Assembly: GCF_009183415.1 (NCBI RefSeq)
Contig: NZ_WEHU01000003.1
Coordinates: 62,001 to 126,000, forward strand
Reading direction: 5' to 3'
DNA: 64,000 nucleotides
DNA from: Bacillus sp. B1-b2
GTDB lineage: Bacteria; Bacillota; Bacilli; Bacillales; Cytobacillaceae
Position 1 is the first letter of the stretch. Each line of letters begins with the position of its first letter. Shown piece after piece: positions 26,824-36,603 of this stretch. Position numbers and translations under genes: made by a program. The notes under the pieces are model-generated. The model saw only the letters and a program-made list of their open reading frames with translations, ran no database searches and was not told where the DNA came from.

Positions 26824-27671
26824 ATGGAAAGCCATGAATTAAAGATTTTTAAACAAGTTGCAGAATTGCAATCAGTATCTAGAGCTGCTGAAAAATTGGG
26901 ATATGTTCAATCAAATGTTAGTCAACGGATTAAAAAATTAGAAGATGAACTAGGTGTGCCGTTATTCATGCGAAATAATAGGGGGTAACAATGACTGAAG
27001 AGGGAAACACATTATTGAATTATACAAATGACATACTACAATTATTAGATGAAGCAAAGACAGCAGTTAATCCTAACAAATGGAGAGAATCTTTAAAGAT
27101 AGGAGCAACTCAAACCATTTCAGCAGTTAAAATCCCCCATCTACTTTCTTCTTTTTTAAAAGAATACAGTAATATTGATGTGAAAATAAAAACAAATAAT
27201 AACTCAAAGCTAGCAGAAATGCTGTTCTATGGTGAAGTTGATGGTATTTTTGTAAATAATGGCTATCGTTTAACAGAGTATGAAACTATTTTTAGTTATT
27301 TTGAGGAAATTGTACTAATATCTCCTCTACTTCATTCAATAAATATGAAATCTAATCAAATTTTAATCGTTAATAGTGATGAAAATTGCATATATAGAAA
27401 ACAATTATTGAACTTTTTTAATGAAAGGAATTTTAATCGATCTACTATTATTGAGTTTGATTCACTAGAATCCATTATTCAAGCAGTTCATGATGGACTT
27501 GGTATTAGTATCATACCGAAAGACATTGCAATAACTAGAAAGGATACACAGGAAATCGAATTCACTGAACTTCCTAAAAAAATAAAAGTAGATTTTATCA
27601 TTAAAAACAGAAAACAACAAACACCTGGTTTAAGAAAGTTTATTCGATTCTTGCAAATGAGTAATCTTTAA
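26824..27671 (+). pseudogene. LysR family regulator, one-base frameshift in a G run
   Basis: The ATG at 26824 opens a textbook LysR helix-turn-helix ([20 protein letters not shown], then [26 protein letters not shown]) that stops at 26988. The frame continues at once in the next phase from 26992 (MTEEGNTLLNYTNDILQLL) through the substrate-binding domain to 27671. One extra G in GGGGG at 26981-26985 would give [12 protein letters not shown], the usual sequence. Either inactivated, phase-variable or a sequencing error. Confidence 0.8.
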
Positions 27672-27989
27672 CACATCTAATAGCTAAGAAACTAAAAGTT
27701 AATTTAGATAGTTAATCTATTTACATTTAATTTTGTAAAAATGAACGTAGGCTAAACTGCCATAATGGAAGCATATAAGTTGCCTAGATTTTTGAGAATG
27801 CACCTGATAGTGTAAGTAAAGTTCTTCACATCATATCCTTATATTTTTACAGTTCCCTTTTAGAGTCAAATGTATCATAAGAATAATTAGGAGTTATTCT
27901 TATGTCTTTATTAATTCGAAAAACATTGAATTTTTATTTCAATTATTTTAGAATTAATATATCATTTCTAATTAACCAAGGAGGAACGC
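27672..27989. other. Gene-free gap upstream of the HTH-MFS pair
   Basis: About 318 AT-rich bases. No gene or clear hairpin. It presumably holds the promoter of the regulator at 27990. Confidence 0.4.
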
Positions 27990-29015
27990 ATGAAAACTAT
28001 TTATTCTACATTACCACAAGAGAATGTAACCATTTCTATTGATTATTCATCAGTTTGGGAAATCGCATTAGGGATAGCAGGATATACCTATACACAATTA
28101 CGTCACACTTTTGAGTTTGATGAAATTTGGAATGATACTTCTATGTCACCTAGATTAATTAAAAACCTAAATGAAATTCAAGATACTAATTTATGGTATG
28201 GAATCCTATTAATGCAAAGTAAACTTGCAGCTAATACTATCCTAGAATTTTCAGATGCCATCAATACGTTAACTTCCGATGAATTTTATGAAGCATTACT
28301 ACCTTACAAAGACCGCATAAATGAATCATTTAGACAACATACAGCTAAGAACCTTTCTAATCTACATAAATATGCTTCACTATTCAAAAAACATGAATAC
28401 CTAGTAGGATATGTTCTATCACTCTCTCAAAGAAACAAAACAGAGATCATTTCTTTATTTATTGAAACTCTTTCAGATTGGTATGATTGGTTTCATGAAA
28501 AGGGAGATTGGAAGAAATGGATGCAAGCTCTCTCATTTGAAGAGAAACAAAATGTAACTATTGATTATACAAAACCATATGAAGAAATAGAAAGAATAAC
28601 TGGTGGCGTTAAATACCTACCTGAGCCTTCTATATGGAATATCAAGCTTATTCCACATGTTTCTTACCGCCCATGGCTCTTAGAGCTACGCACAAATGAA
28701 ACGAAGTTATTCTTTTATCCAATTAAAGAGGAGTCCCTCCTTGAGCCAGGTGTTCCATCACAAGAACTTATACGTGGACATAAAGCTTTAGGAGACGAAC
28801 TTAGATTAAAATTACTCTATCAAATAATGAGAGGACCTCATTCTCTGCAAGAACTAAGTACGAGTTTTAATGTTACTAAAACAACTCTTCATCATCAGCT
28901 GTCTTTACTAAAAGCAGCAAAATTTATTACTGTAGATAAAGGTACTTATTCAGCAAACACTGTACAAATCCAATCTTTTACATCACAACTTCATACATAC
29001 CTTGGTGACAAATGA
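27990..29015 (+). CDS. ArsR-type winged-helix regulator with large N-terminal domain
   Basis: 341 residues. The last ~90 form a winged helix (LGDELRLKLLYQIMRGPHSL; LSTSFNVTKTTLHHQLSLLK). The first 250 residues are helical and tryptophan-rich with no named domain, as in Bacillus ArsR-like regulators sitting beside MFS pumps. AAGGAGG precedes the ATG. Its stop overlaps the start of the MFS gene (ATGA), so the two are translationally coupled and it likely senses a pump substrate. Confidence 0.8.
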   Translation: MKTIYSTLPQENVTISIDYSSVWEIALGIAGYTYTQLRHTFEFDEIWNDTSMSPRLIKNLNEIQDTNLWYGILLMQSKLAANTILEFSDAINTLTSDEFYEALLPYKDRINESFRQHTAKNLSNLHKYASLFKKHEYLVGYVLSLSQRNKTEIISLFIETLSDWYDWFHEKGDWKKWMQALSFEEKQNVTIDYTKPYEEIERITGGVKYLPEPSIWNIKLIPHVSYRPWLLELRTNETKLFFYPIKEESLLEPGVPSQELIRGHKALGDELRLKLLYQIMRGPHSLQELSTSFNVTKTTLHHQLSLLKAAKFITVDKGTYSANTVQIQSFTSQLHTYLGDK

Positions 29016-30228
29016 TGAAAATACCCTATTCAAGATCATTTAAAGCACTATGGATCGGTGAGATTATTTCTGAATTTGGAGGAGCTGCTGGTGGAATTGT
29101 AAACGGTTTACTGTTATATGAAGTAACTGGTTCAAAGGAATGGATGGGAGCTCTTTGGATAATCTACTTTCTTCCATCCTTAGTACTTCAAGGGATAAGC
29201 TCACCTTTTCTTAACCATGTTTTGAAAGAAAAAATGCTAAAAATATACAACTTATCCGTTCAGGTGCATATATTCTACCTTTCTTAGGCTACTTAAGTGG
29301 AGAGAATTCTATCACCATAATAAGTCTAATTATTTTACAATTACTATTAGGCTTAGTTCAGCCATTATATGCAAGTATATCATTCTCTCTACTACCTGAT
29401 TTATGCGCTGAAAAAGAACTAATACAAGCAAATAGTGTATTAGACGGCACGCTTAGATTAATGAGCTTTATTGCACCTGGTATTACATCTCTACTACTCT
29501 TAATAAGTCCTCTTTATGTGATATACATTATTTCAAGTGTCATGTTTTTACTTAGCTATATTTCCTTATTACAACTACCACAGAAAAGTGTAGAAAAAAT
29601 ATCAACCTGGTCGAAAAAGTTCTGGTGGGAAGAATTAAAAGCAGGTTACTTCACATTTTTTCAATATCCCTATTTATTGAAATTAACGATCCTATCTTCC
29701 ATTGTCCAGTTCGCCGTAGGAGCAACCTTAGTATTAAATGTTCCTTTTATTCGCGGTGAACTCAATGGACAAGCATGGGAGTATGCGATATTCTCTGGTA
29801 CTTTCCCCGTTGGTTACGCGATAGGAATGCTACTGCTCACAAAGTTACCAAAAAACAAGCTTATCATGTATTCAGGATTAATCGGTGGCGGACTTTCCTT
29901 TGTTTTTCTTTTTTTCGTTCCAACTATCCTACTGGCATGGGCATGTGAGCTTATTGGCGGGATTTTATTTCCATTGTTTAATGCTCAGAGCGCTGCATAC
30001 TTTCAGAAAGAAGCACCTAGAGATAGACTTGCACAATTAAGTTCTATTCGTTTACTTTTTTTAAGAATAACGATGCCTTTAGGAATTTTATTTGCCTCTG
30101 CTTCATTTCTAGGAATGAGCACACGATTAACCTATTTATTCATAGGGACATTTATTGTACTACCTGGTTTATATTTTTTTATGAAGCTTCTTTTCCAAAG
30201 ATTGTTGCTGAAAAATGGAATATGGTAG
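29012..30228 (+). pseudogene. MFS transporter, single frameshift
   Basis: The ATG at 29012 overlaps the preceding stop. The first frame (SFKALWIGEIISEFGGAAGG, through PFLNHVLKEKMLK) ends at 29287. The protein continues in another phase from about 29258 (LIRSGAYILPFLGYLSGENS; LLLGLVQPLYASISFSLLPD) to 30228, ending in a 12-segment MFS pattern. A one-base indel near 29240-29258 explains it. Together about 405 residues, normal for the family. Substrate unknown. Confidence 0.8.
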
Positions 30229-30256
30229 AATATTAGAATAGGAGGTGTGGAAAATA

Positions 30257-30457
30257 ATGGATAGAACCAAGATACACCCATTAATACTATTCAGTCTTTT
30301 GATCAATGCTATTGCAATGGGGATGTTCGCTTTTGAAAATTATAAGGAAAATAATATAGGTTACACTGTAACATTTATCATACTATGCCTATTTTTAATA
30401 GTTCTTACAGGCTACGGATTAGTGAGAAACAATAAAATAAACCGTATCAGTAAATAA
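30257..30457 (+). CDS. Small membrane protein, unknown
   Basis: 66 residues with two hydrophobic segments (LILFSLLINAIAMGMFAF; TVTFIILCLFLIVLTGYG) and a basic end. GGAGGT lies ten bases before the ATG at 30257; a GTG at 30245 overlaps the ribosome site. It starts 28 bases after the MFS stop and is probably the third gene of that operon. No family recognised. Confidence 0.6.
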   Translation: MDRTKIHPLILFSLLINAIAMGMFAFENYKENNIGYTVTFIILCLFLIVLTGYGLVRNNKINRISK

Positions 30458-30615
30458 GAGAAACTATGATTCTTCAACTAACCTCCTTTAGTTAATGAAA
30501 ATATCTGCTCTGTTCTCTTAAATATTCCTAGAAAAAAACAATATACTCTTACCTCACTATGTTAAATCATAGTAACGTTAATCAAAATATGTATATTCGG
30601 AAAAGGAGTACATTA

Positions 30616-30861
30616 ATGAATCTACATGACTATTTATCATTCATTTTCGGCGAGAAATGGGGAAAAAAACAAGTAGGGATTTTTGCAGGACAAGGACAAC
30701 ACGAAGAAATAAAGTCAGTATTAGGACAAGTTAAAACTATAGAAGAATGGAATCAATTTTCAGATCTTGTTTTTTCTATTAGAGGACTAAACATCTCCCA
30801 AACCGAGCCGAATGACGTATGGTTTATTCTATTAGAGGAGCTATTGGAAGAAAAGGCTTAA
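30616..30861 (+). CDS. Hypothetical protein, 81 residues
   Basis: AAAGGAG seven bases before the ATG at 30616. The product is soluble and acidic, with FGEKWGKKQVGIFAGQGQ, a helix SVLGQVKTIEEWNQFSDLVF and a leucine/glutamate-rich end. The good ribosome site and protein-like composition support a real gene. I do not recognise it. Confidence 0.55.
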   Translation: MNLHDYLSFIFGEKWGKKQVGIFAGQGQHEEIKSVLGQVKTIEEWNQFSDLVFSIRGLNISQTEPNDVWFILLEELLEEKA

Positions 30862-31091
30862 CAACCTTCTTGCTTACATTAATGCAAGAGGTGTTGCCAC
30901 TATAGATATATAAGTAAGTATTATATATTATTAATCCAATAATCTAATTAATTTGAAATGTGGAGTAAACTGCATAATTATATAAGGGGGTTAACTACTT
31001 CCATTAATAACATTTCCAAATAAAAAGGCTCAAAATTAACTCTTTATAGAAGTAACCCCTCCTCGTTCCAAATGTACTTTATCTAAAAAGA

Positions 31092-31106
31092 CCGGTTTAG
31101 AACCGG
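31092..31106 (-). terminator. Terminator of the ECF S-component gene
   Basis: CCGGTT-CTA-AACCGG followed by TCTTTTT on the minus strand, just past the gene stop. Confidence 0.85.
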
Positions 31107-31115
31107 CCGACCAAT

Positions 31116-31643
31116 TTATATAGAGTTAGAGCGCCCAATCCTTTGCTTAAAGCCATTTGCAAGTGGAACAACAACAATGCCGGCAATAACTAGTTGCATG
31201 ATGTTACCTGGGACAGAGCCGAACGGCTGAATCCAGTTACTGTAAAGAATAACTTCTGTAAAATAATAACCAACAACTTTGATGATAAGCGCAACCGCGA
31301 TTGCCAGTATGTATACAAAACTCTTTTTACCTGGCAGCTTTTCAGCAATTAGTCCCGCTACATATCCCATTGCACCAACGATAACAAAGGTAAATGGAGC
31401 CCATAATGTCCATCCGGAAATAATATCAAATAGAGCCATTCCGAATGCGCCTACTATTGCGCCTGATTTTTTTCCTAAAACAAAGGCAGCAATTAATAGT
31501 GGAACATTACCTAAGTGAATTAGTCCTCCGTTTCCCATCAATGGTAGCCTAATGTTGATAAACATTGTAGCCAAAAACGTTAAAGTAATAAATAGTGCAT
31601 TGAGAACCAACATTCTCGTTTTGTTTTGATTTGTTGTTAACAT
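31116..31643 (-). CDS. ECF transporter S component, possible vitamin B6 type
   Basis: 175 residues with about six membrane segments: the substrate-binding subunit of an energy-coupling factor vitamin transporter that uses shared EcfA/T modules encoded elsewhere. IRLPLMGNGGLIHLGNVPLL near the start and IVGAFGMALFDIISGWTLWA are typical S-component features. GGGGGGATTTAC supports the ATG at 31643. It is divergent from a MocR/PdxR-type regulator, which suggests a pyridoxine-class substrate; that is inference from context. Confidence 0.8.
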   Translation of the reverse strand: MLTTNQNKTRMLVLNALFITLTFLATMFINIRLPLMGNGGLIHLGNVPLLIAAFVLGKKSGAIVGAFGMALFDIISGWTLWAPFTFVIVGAMGYVAGLIAEKLPGKKSFVYILAIAVALIIKVVGYYFTEVILYSNWIQPFGSVPGNIMQLVIAGIVVVPLANGFKQRIGRSNSI

Positions 31644-31657
31644 GTAAATCCCCCCGA

Positions 31658-31798
31658 GTCCATTCAAGTGTTTGTGTTCAGATTATAAAAAAGATTCTCC
31701 TCTTTCTTAATGATTACTAGTATAATAAAATCTGACAATATAGAAAGTGCCACTTTTTAAAAATATTACATGGTCAGAATGGAGATACTTGAATGGAC
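31658..31798. promoter_or_regulatory. 12-bp inverted repeat framing the ECF/MocR promoter region
   Basis: GTCCATTCAAGT at 31658-31669 is repeated in perfect inversion as ACTTGAATGGAC at 31787-31798, at the start regions of the two divergent genes. It could be a two-site operator that loops, or the trace of a duplication. Confidence 0.45.
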
Positions 31799-33193
31799 AT
31801 GCTTATGTATGAATTGAATAAAAATACAACAAAACCCTTGTATGAACAGCTTTACATTGGTATTAAAACCGCCATTTTGAATCAACAATTAGAAGTTGGA
31901 ACAAAACTACCATCTAAAAAAAAATTAGCCGAATTTTTAAATATTAGCCAGACAACTATTGAAGTTTCATATGCTCAGTTGATTGCAGAAGGCTTTATTG
32001 TGTCAAAACCACGGATTGGTTATTTTGTAGAAGATATTACTGAATTACCTTATGCTGAAACAGAACATGTTGAATTACCTGTAGAGGTTGCTGAAGAAAA
32101 AAAAATCCAATTTGACTTTCACCCAGGAAAAATTGATACAGACTCCTTTCCTTTTTCACAGTGGAGAAAATATGCGAAAAATTTATATGATCTATTATCA
32201 AAGGAGTTGTTACAGATTGGAGAACCCCAAGGGGAATACATTTTACGAACGGAAATAGCCAAATACCTGTATCAATCAAGAGGGATTGTGTGTAAACCGG
32301 AGCAAATTGTAATTGGTTCGGGAACAGAACAACTTCTTCCTATGATTTTAAGGCTGCTTGATAATGATTCAAACTTTGCCCTCGAAAATCCTGGCTATTC
32401 GGCAATCCCTAGAATTCAACTGCAAAATAAAGCCATTCCGATTCCGATTGATGAAGATGGATTAATTGTAGATGAATTGGAAAAAACAAATGCGAATGTG
32501 GTTTATATTACCCCTTCCCATCAATTTCCAACTGGTGCGGTCCTTTCCGCTACAAGAAGAACACAGCTAATGCATTGGGCGGCAAAAGCGGAAAATCGCT
32601 ACATCATTGAAGATGATTACGACAGTGAATTTCGTTATAAAGGAAAACCCATTCCTGCCTTGCATGGAATGGACCAAAACGATAAGGTGATTTACTTAAG
32701 TACGTTTACCAAGTCTTTAATGCCTTCATTACGTGTGGCTTATTTTGTTTTGCCATCAACATTACTGAAGAAATATAAGGAAACATTCAGCTATTATTCC
32801 GCAACGGTCCCTCGATTCGATCAGCATATTGTAGCCAGTTTTATGAGAGACGGATATTTCTCCAAGCACTTAAACCGTATGCGAAAAATTTACCGTAAGA
32901 AACTTGATAAACTGACACATGTTTTAAAAACAGATTATCCAGAAGTTATCATTACTGGAGATCAAGCCGGGATGCATATATTAATTTCTCTTCCTCTACA
33001 AAAAAGTGAGCATGAGTTAAAAAGAATTGCAGCAGAAGGCTCTATTGCCATTTACGCTGTAACCGATTATCTGTTACATCCAATAGAATATAAGTTTCCA
33101 ACCTTTCTGTTAGGGTTTGGCGGTATCCCCTTAGAGAAAATCGAGGAGGGCATTCACCAATTAATGCATTGCTGGGGGATTGAAAAAAAGTGA
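31793..33193 (+). CDS. MocR/PdxR-type GntR regulator with aminotransferase domain
   Basis: 466 residues: a GntR winged helix at 5-75 (PLYEQLYIGIKTAILNQQLE; KKLAEFLNISQTTIEVSYAQ) fused to a fold-type I aminotransferase domain. The PLP lysine is Lys307 in STFTKSLMPSLR, with IIEDDYDSEF holding the cofactor-stacking region. Such proteins sense PLP or use it to regulate B6 or amine genes. The ATG at 31793 follows GGAGA. Divergent ECF S component is the likely target. Confidence 0.9.
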   Translation: MDMLMYELNKNTTKPLYEQLYIGIKTAILNQQLEVGTKLPSKKKLAEFLNISQTTIEVSYAQLIAEGFIVSKPRIGYFVEDITELPYAETEHVELPVEVAEEKKIQFDFHPGKIDTDSFPFSQWRKYAKNLYDLLSKELLQIGEPQGEYILRTEIAKYLYQSRGIVCKPEQIVIGSGTEQLLPMILRLLDNDSNFALENPGYSAIPRIQLQNKAIPIPIDEDGLIVDELEKTNANVVYITPSHQFPTGAVLSATRRTQLMHWAAKAENRYIIEDDYDSEFRYKGKPIPALHGMDQNDKVIYLSTFTKSLMPSLRVAYFVLPSTLLKKYKETFSYYSATVPRFDQHIVASFMRDGYFSKHLNRMRKIYRKKLDKLTHVLKTDYPEVIITGDQAGMHILISLPLQKSEHELKRIAAEGSIAIYAVTDYLLHPIEYKFPTFLLGFGGIPLEKIEEGIHQLMHCWGIEKK

Positions 33194-33233
33194 GAGAGGC
33201 TAAGTTTTTTTCCCCTTAGTCAGGTTCTAATCA

Positions 33234-33264
33234 AAAAACACCGGAAACTTCTCCGGTATTTTTT
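33234..33264. terminator. Bidirectional terminator
   Basis: ACCGGA-AACTTC-TCCGGT flanked by AAAAAAC and ATTTTTT, between the convergent regulator and small membrane protein. Confidence 0.85.
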
Positions 33265-33285
33265 GATCGATTTTTTTTAATAATT

Positions 33286-33534
33286 TTAATTCTTTTTCGA
33301 TTTCCCGAATAGACGAGCAATCACCCAAAAAATCGGGATAATGATGAGTGTACTTAAAGCTGTTATCAAATAGATAAAGAGATTCCCAGGAAGGTTGATA
33401 AAATACAACAAACTTTTTCCAAATTTACTTTTTGGTTGGATATCAAAAAGATGGACAATGATCCATTCTGCTATCATCCCAAGGATCAGCCAGATTGCAA
33501 GAATGCCAATGATTGTATATATAAACGTTTCCAT
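33286..33534 (-). CDS. Small membrane protein, unknown
   Basis: 82 residues with two long hydrophobic stretches (IYTIIGILAIWLILGMIAEW; LFIYLITALSTLIIIPIFWV) and a basic tail GKSKKN. GGAGAG fits the ATG at 33534 better than the one two codons earlier. Function unknown. Convergent with the MocR gene. Confidence 0.6.
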   Translation of the reverse strand: METFIYTIIGILAIWLILGMIAEWIIVHLFDIQPKSKFGKSLLYFINLPGNLFIYLITALSTLIIIPIFWVIARLFGKSKKN

Positions 33535-33540
33535 ATACAT

Positions 33541-34135
33541 CTCTCCCCTTTTTCATTTAATAGCTAATAAGTCTGAACTACTAACTTCCTATTTGTATAG
33601 TAAATTCTCCTGAACTTCATTCTTTATATGTAGAAGGGTATTTTCTAGAACTTAGTAAAAATGATTAATTCTAACTTTATCGAAATTCTTTGAAAGTAAA
33701 TTAGCAAGCTTTACTAAACATAAGCACATCTATCCTGCGAATAAATAGAAATAATTAGAAATTATATAAAAAAAACATACCAAGCTTTCCTTATCAAATA
33801 CCCAAATTTCAATAATTTCACTCCTGTAGCATAATTATCCAGTAAATATACTGATAATCGAGTGTTATTTGATTTGCTAGAAATAAACCTTTTTCAACTT
33901 CTGTTTCTGTTCGCTGGATAGTTATATACTTGCATTTATTAGTGAAGTAGAAGTTAACTAAAATATTATTCAAAGGATACCTTATTAAACAATGGTATCC
34001 TTTGAACAATATCATAATGATTTTTATTGTGCTAACCCTTCCCTTAGTTGAATAGAAAATTTGCTACCACTCCACAGACACAGAAGAGGCTGCTCCAAAA
34101 CCAGTTTGATATTCCTTACCTGATTTTTTGCCCAG
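33541..34135. other. Gene-free gap with an orphan hairpin
   Basis: About 600 bases without a supported gene. A perfect 13-bp hairpin lies at 33969-34006 (TTCAAAGGATACC / GGTATCCTTTGAA, 12-base loop) with no T run. A 65-codon frame over it is rejected. Confidence 0.45.
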
Positions 34136-34402
34136 TTAAGCTTGGTTCCAAAAGAAAAGACTTACAACAAGTGGAATAACACCTGTAACGAGAAGAATAA
34201 GACTATTTCCAATAATACCTGTTAATTTCAGACCTCTCCCTTTCGTTAAAATGCCAAGGATTAAACCAATGAAAGGTAAAATAAGACAAATAGAAATCAT
34301 TACAGGACCAGAAAATAGGTCACCACTCAAGAAAGAAATAACGTAAACTACTACTGGTATAATAAAGAATACAACTGATAAGAAACCAAAAATATTTCTC
34401 AT
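34136..34402 (-). CDS. Small membrane protein, unknown
   Basis: 88 residues with three hydrophobic segments (FGFLSVVFFIIPVVVYVISF; ISICLILPFIGLILGIL; IIGNSLILLVTGVIPLVVSL). It resembles the many Bacillus DUF4190-like or exosortase-neighbour small proteins but I cannot assign a family. AAAGGAG precedes the ATG. Single gene. Confidence 0.6.
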   Translation of the reverse strand: MRNIFGFLSVVFFIIPVVVYVISFLSGDLFSGPVMISICLILPFIGLILGILTKGRGLKLTGIIGNSLILLVTGVIPLVVSLFFWNQA

Positions 34403-34612
34403 AATTTCTCCTTTCTACGCACTGTTAAATTCTAACATAATTGTAAAAGTTGCAAAATAAGACAAGATGAATTTCTCAAAAAAATAAATGTAATTGGTTA
34501 TCATCACACCTATCTTTCCTATTAAAAGAAAGTGTGTTTTAAGCCCGAATGAAATAACTAAATGCAGGCATCCTTTGGGAAAAGGTGGTTTTTCATAGGT
34601 TTATCCCCTGCC

Positions 34613-34699
34613 CTTTTCTACCATAAGTAAAGTTTTCCATATCACAGGATTGCTGCCCCTATAGTGAAACAAAAGAACTGCAGCTTTCCACAGTTCTTT
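34613..34699 (-). repeat. Dispersed repeat R2, most complete copy
   Basis: On the minus strand: a hairpin AAAGAACTG..CAGTTCTTT (34672-34699), then TGTTTCACTATAGGGGCAGC, then ACCTTATGG-like tail to CTTATGGTAGAAAAGG at 34613. The same tail and core occur at 46730-46795; core plus hairpin-like segment at 4984-5045 and 21187-21246. The hairpin probably terminates the TPR gene transcript. Confidence 0.55.
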
Positions 34700-34857
34700 C
34701 TGAAATAATTTTTATATAATTCCATCTTAATTGTCTACTTAATAAGCATATATCCTAGTTAGTTCCCTTTTCTCATGTCCCACCAAATTTTGAATAACTT
34801 CTACTAGTACTCATTATTAGATAAAGTTTTCCTAAAGCAAACCTAGAAAAAACTAGA

Positions 34858-35343
34858 CTACTTCCAAGTTTCATCTAATTTATCTGAATAGAAATTCAAA
34901 GCTTTTTTATAACTTAGTATTTCTTTGTCATTTGTCGTATTTATTAAACACTTTAGTAACAGTTCCATGGCTTTACTATGTTCTTTTAAATTGTATAAGG
35001 TCATGGAATAAAATACTTGAATTGCTTGATTAGTTGGGAATAATTCTATCCCTTTTAATAATATATCCTTTGAACTTTCATATTCTCCTAAGGCTCTATA
35101 TGTACTACCTAATCCCAATATGGCACCTTCCATATCTTTAGAAGGTAATCCAATCTTTATAGCATTTTCGTAATAAGGAACTGCTTTTTCTTCTTCTCCC
35201 AATATATCAAAGCTCCAAGCATATTGATAGTTATATAGAGCATCCTCTGGAAATTCCCTTACCAATACACTAAGCACTTCGTTAGATTCTTTAAGATTCC
35301 CATTCTTTCGTAGATCTATTGCTTTATTTAGTTTGTCATTCAT
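34858..35343 (-). CDS. Tetratricopeptide repeat protein
   Basis: 161 residues, all helical, with about four TPR units: LRKNGNLKESNEVLSVLVRE, YQYAWSFDILGEEEKAVPYY, GLGSTYRALGEYESSKDILL and FYSMTLYNLKEHSKAMELLL. Soluble; a protein-protein interaction scaffold. GGAGAT precedes the ATG. No partner gene nearby. Resembles small Bacillus TPR proteins of unknown role. Confidence 0.85.
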   Translation of the reverse strand: MNDKLNKAIDLRKNGNLKESNEVLSVLVREFPEDALYNYQYAWSFDILGEEEKAVPYYENAIKIGLPSKDMEGAILGLGSTYRALGEYESSKDILLKGIELFPTNQAIQVFYSMTLYNLKEHSKAMELLLKCLINTTNDKEILSYKKALNFYSDKLDETWK

Positions 35344-35954
35344 TACTTACATCTCCAATACTTCTATTTCTTATCTCACATAACACTTAGTAATTCTATT
35401 TGATTCACAAAACTCCTTCTTTCGCTAACCTTCCCTTATTTAGACTCAAGAGGAAGCTTCCGAACGAACCTTAAAGCCCTTATCACCAGAAGTATCTAGA
35501 TACCTAATAATCTGCTCAAGCGTGAATACTGTAGTGGTTGCTCAAGTTCCTCCCTACATAATCCATATCAGCTATTACATAGGGGATAAATTTTCTTATA
35601 TCGTTAGTTAGAACTTACTTCTTCTGTTTCAATGATTCCCGACCGAATTTACAATTGAGCCCTTCCATATATTTAGATAGTGAGCAGTACCGCGGCACAG
35701 TAGAAAAGGGAAAGCTAGCTGGTCTCGTTAGACCCATTAGAAGATATTCGGAACACGACAAGTATCTCTGCGGTAGTATTGGATGGAAAATGGATAAAAA
35801 AACAAACTCTGGACAAAGAGCTTAAAACATATCCAGTGATAAAGGTTGGCGATTTGGAGGATTAGCCGAAAATCCCCATCCTCCTCCTAAGAGATTAGGA
35901 GGAGGCATACTGTTGAAAAAAAATTGTCTATGGACAATTTGTGAAAATAGAGAT

Positions 35955-35994
35955 AAATCCTCTCGTAACATAATGGAAAACGAGGGATTTTTTT
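35955..35994 (+). terminator. Terminator-like hairpin without an obvious gene
   Basis: AAATCCTCTCGT pairs with ACGAGGGATTT and is followed by TTTTT. No intact gene precedes it on the plus strand. Confidence 0.5.
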
Positions 35995-36115
35995 ATGTAC
36001 TTCACCTATTCAAATATGGAAATCGTAGAAAATCGAAAGAGATATGAAATAATGTTTGCTGCTTCGTACCATAGAGAATTTGGAAAAGAACACTTTTAGA
36101 AAAATAGTCGTAGAA

Positions 36116-36290
36116 GTCCTCTTATTTTCGTTACTTCCATGAAGAATAAATGAAATAGGCGGAGAATTACGCCTATTTCCTTAGAATACATGAAATTGGA
36201 GATATTTTTCTTCCATAACCGGAAAAATCCGCTTATTAGAAAGGAAATTTACATTATATTTGCCATTAGTTGGAATTCTCCGCTTAATTT
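36116..36290. repeat. Dispersed repeat R1, copy 3
   Basis: Modules AGGCGGAGAATTACGCCTAT, AACCGGAAAAATCCGCTTAT and TTGGAATTCTCCGCTTAAT, spaced as in the copies at 11533 and 25347. Flanked at both sides by the CCTCCT..AGGAGG hairpins. Confidence 0.55.
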
Positions 36291-36571
36291 GATGATTCCT
36301 ACAAAATAAAAATTGGAGACAATTTCATTGACATAATCTTTTTTAAACAATGTGCCTCCTTCTAACAGATTAGGAGGAAGGTATTCCTAGAAGGACTACA
36401 GAAACAGTAAATAATGCGGTTAAAAAGCCAGGAACCCCAAAACTTCAATTTGCTGTTCAATTGTCTTCATTTTCCTAATTTCTATTTCCTTGAAATCTCT
36501 AATTATACTTCTGAATTTTTCTTTGCTATAACCTATATCAAAATTTTTTTAATTTATCAGAAAGAAAAAAA

Positions 36572-36603
36572 TTGACAGCATACTGTCCATTACAGCATAC
36601 TGT
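36572..36603. promoter_or_regulatory. PadR promoter-operator with tandem ACAGCATACTGT
   Basis: A -35-like TTGACA at 36572-36577 overlaps the first ACAGCATACTGT (36575-36586); the second copy is at 36592-36603, 17 bases on, and covers a possible -10 (CATACT). A half site AACAGTA follows. The repeats are palindromic at their ends (ACAG/CTGT), as expected for autorepression by the PadR protein. Confidence 0.65.

Noticed and set aside
33818-34015. 65-codon minus-strand frame
   Set aside because: Overlaps an orphan hairpin and has no ribosome site.
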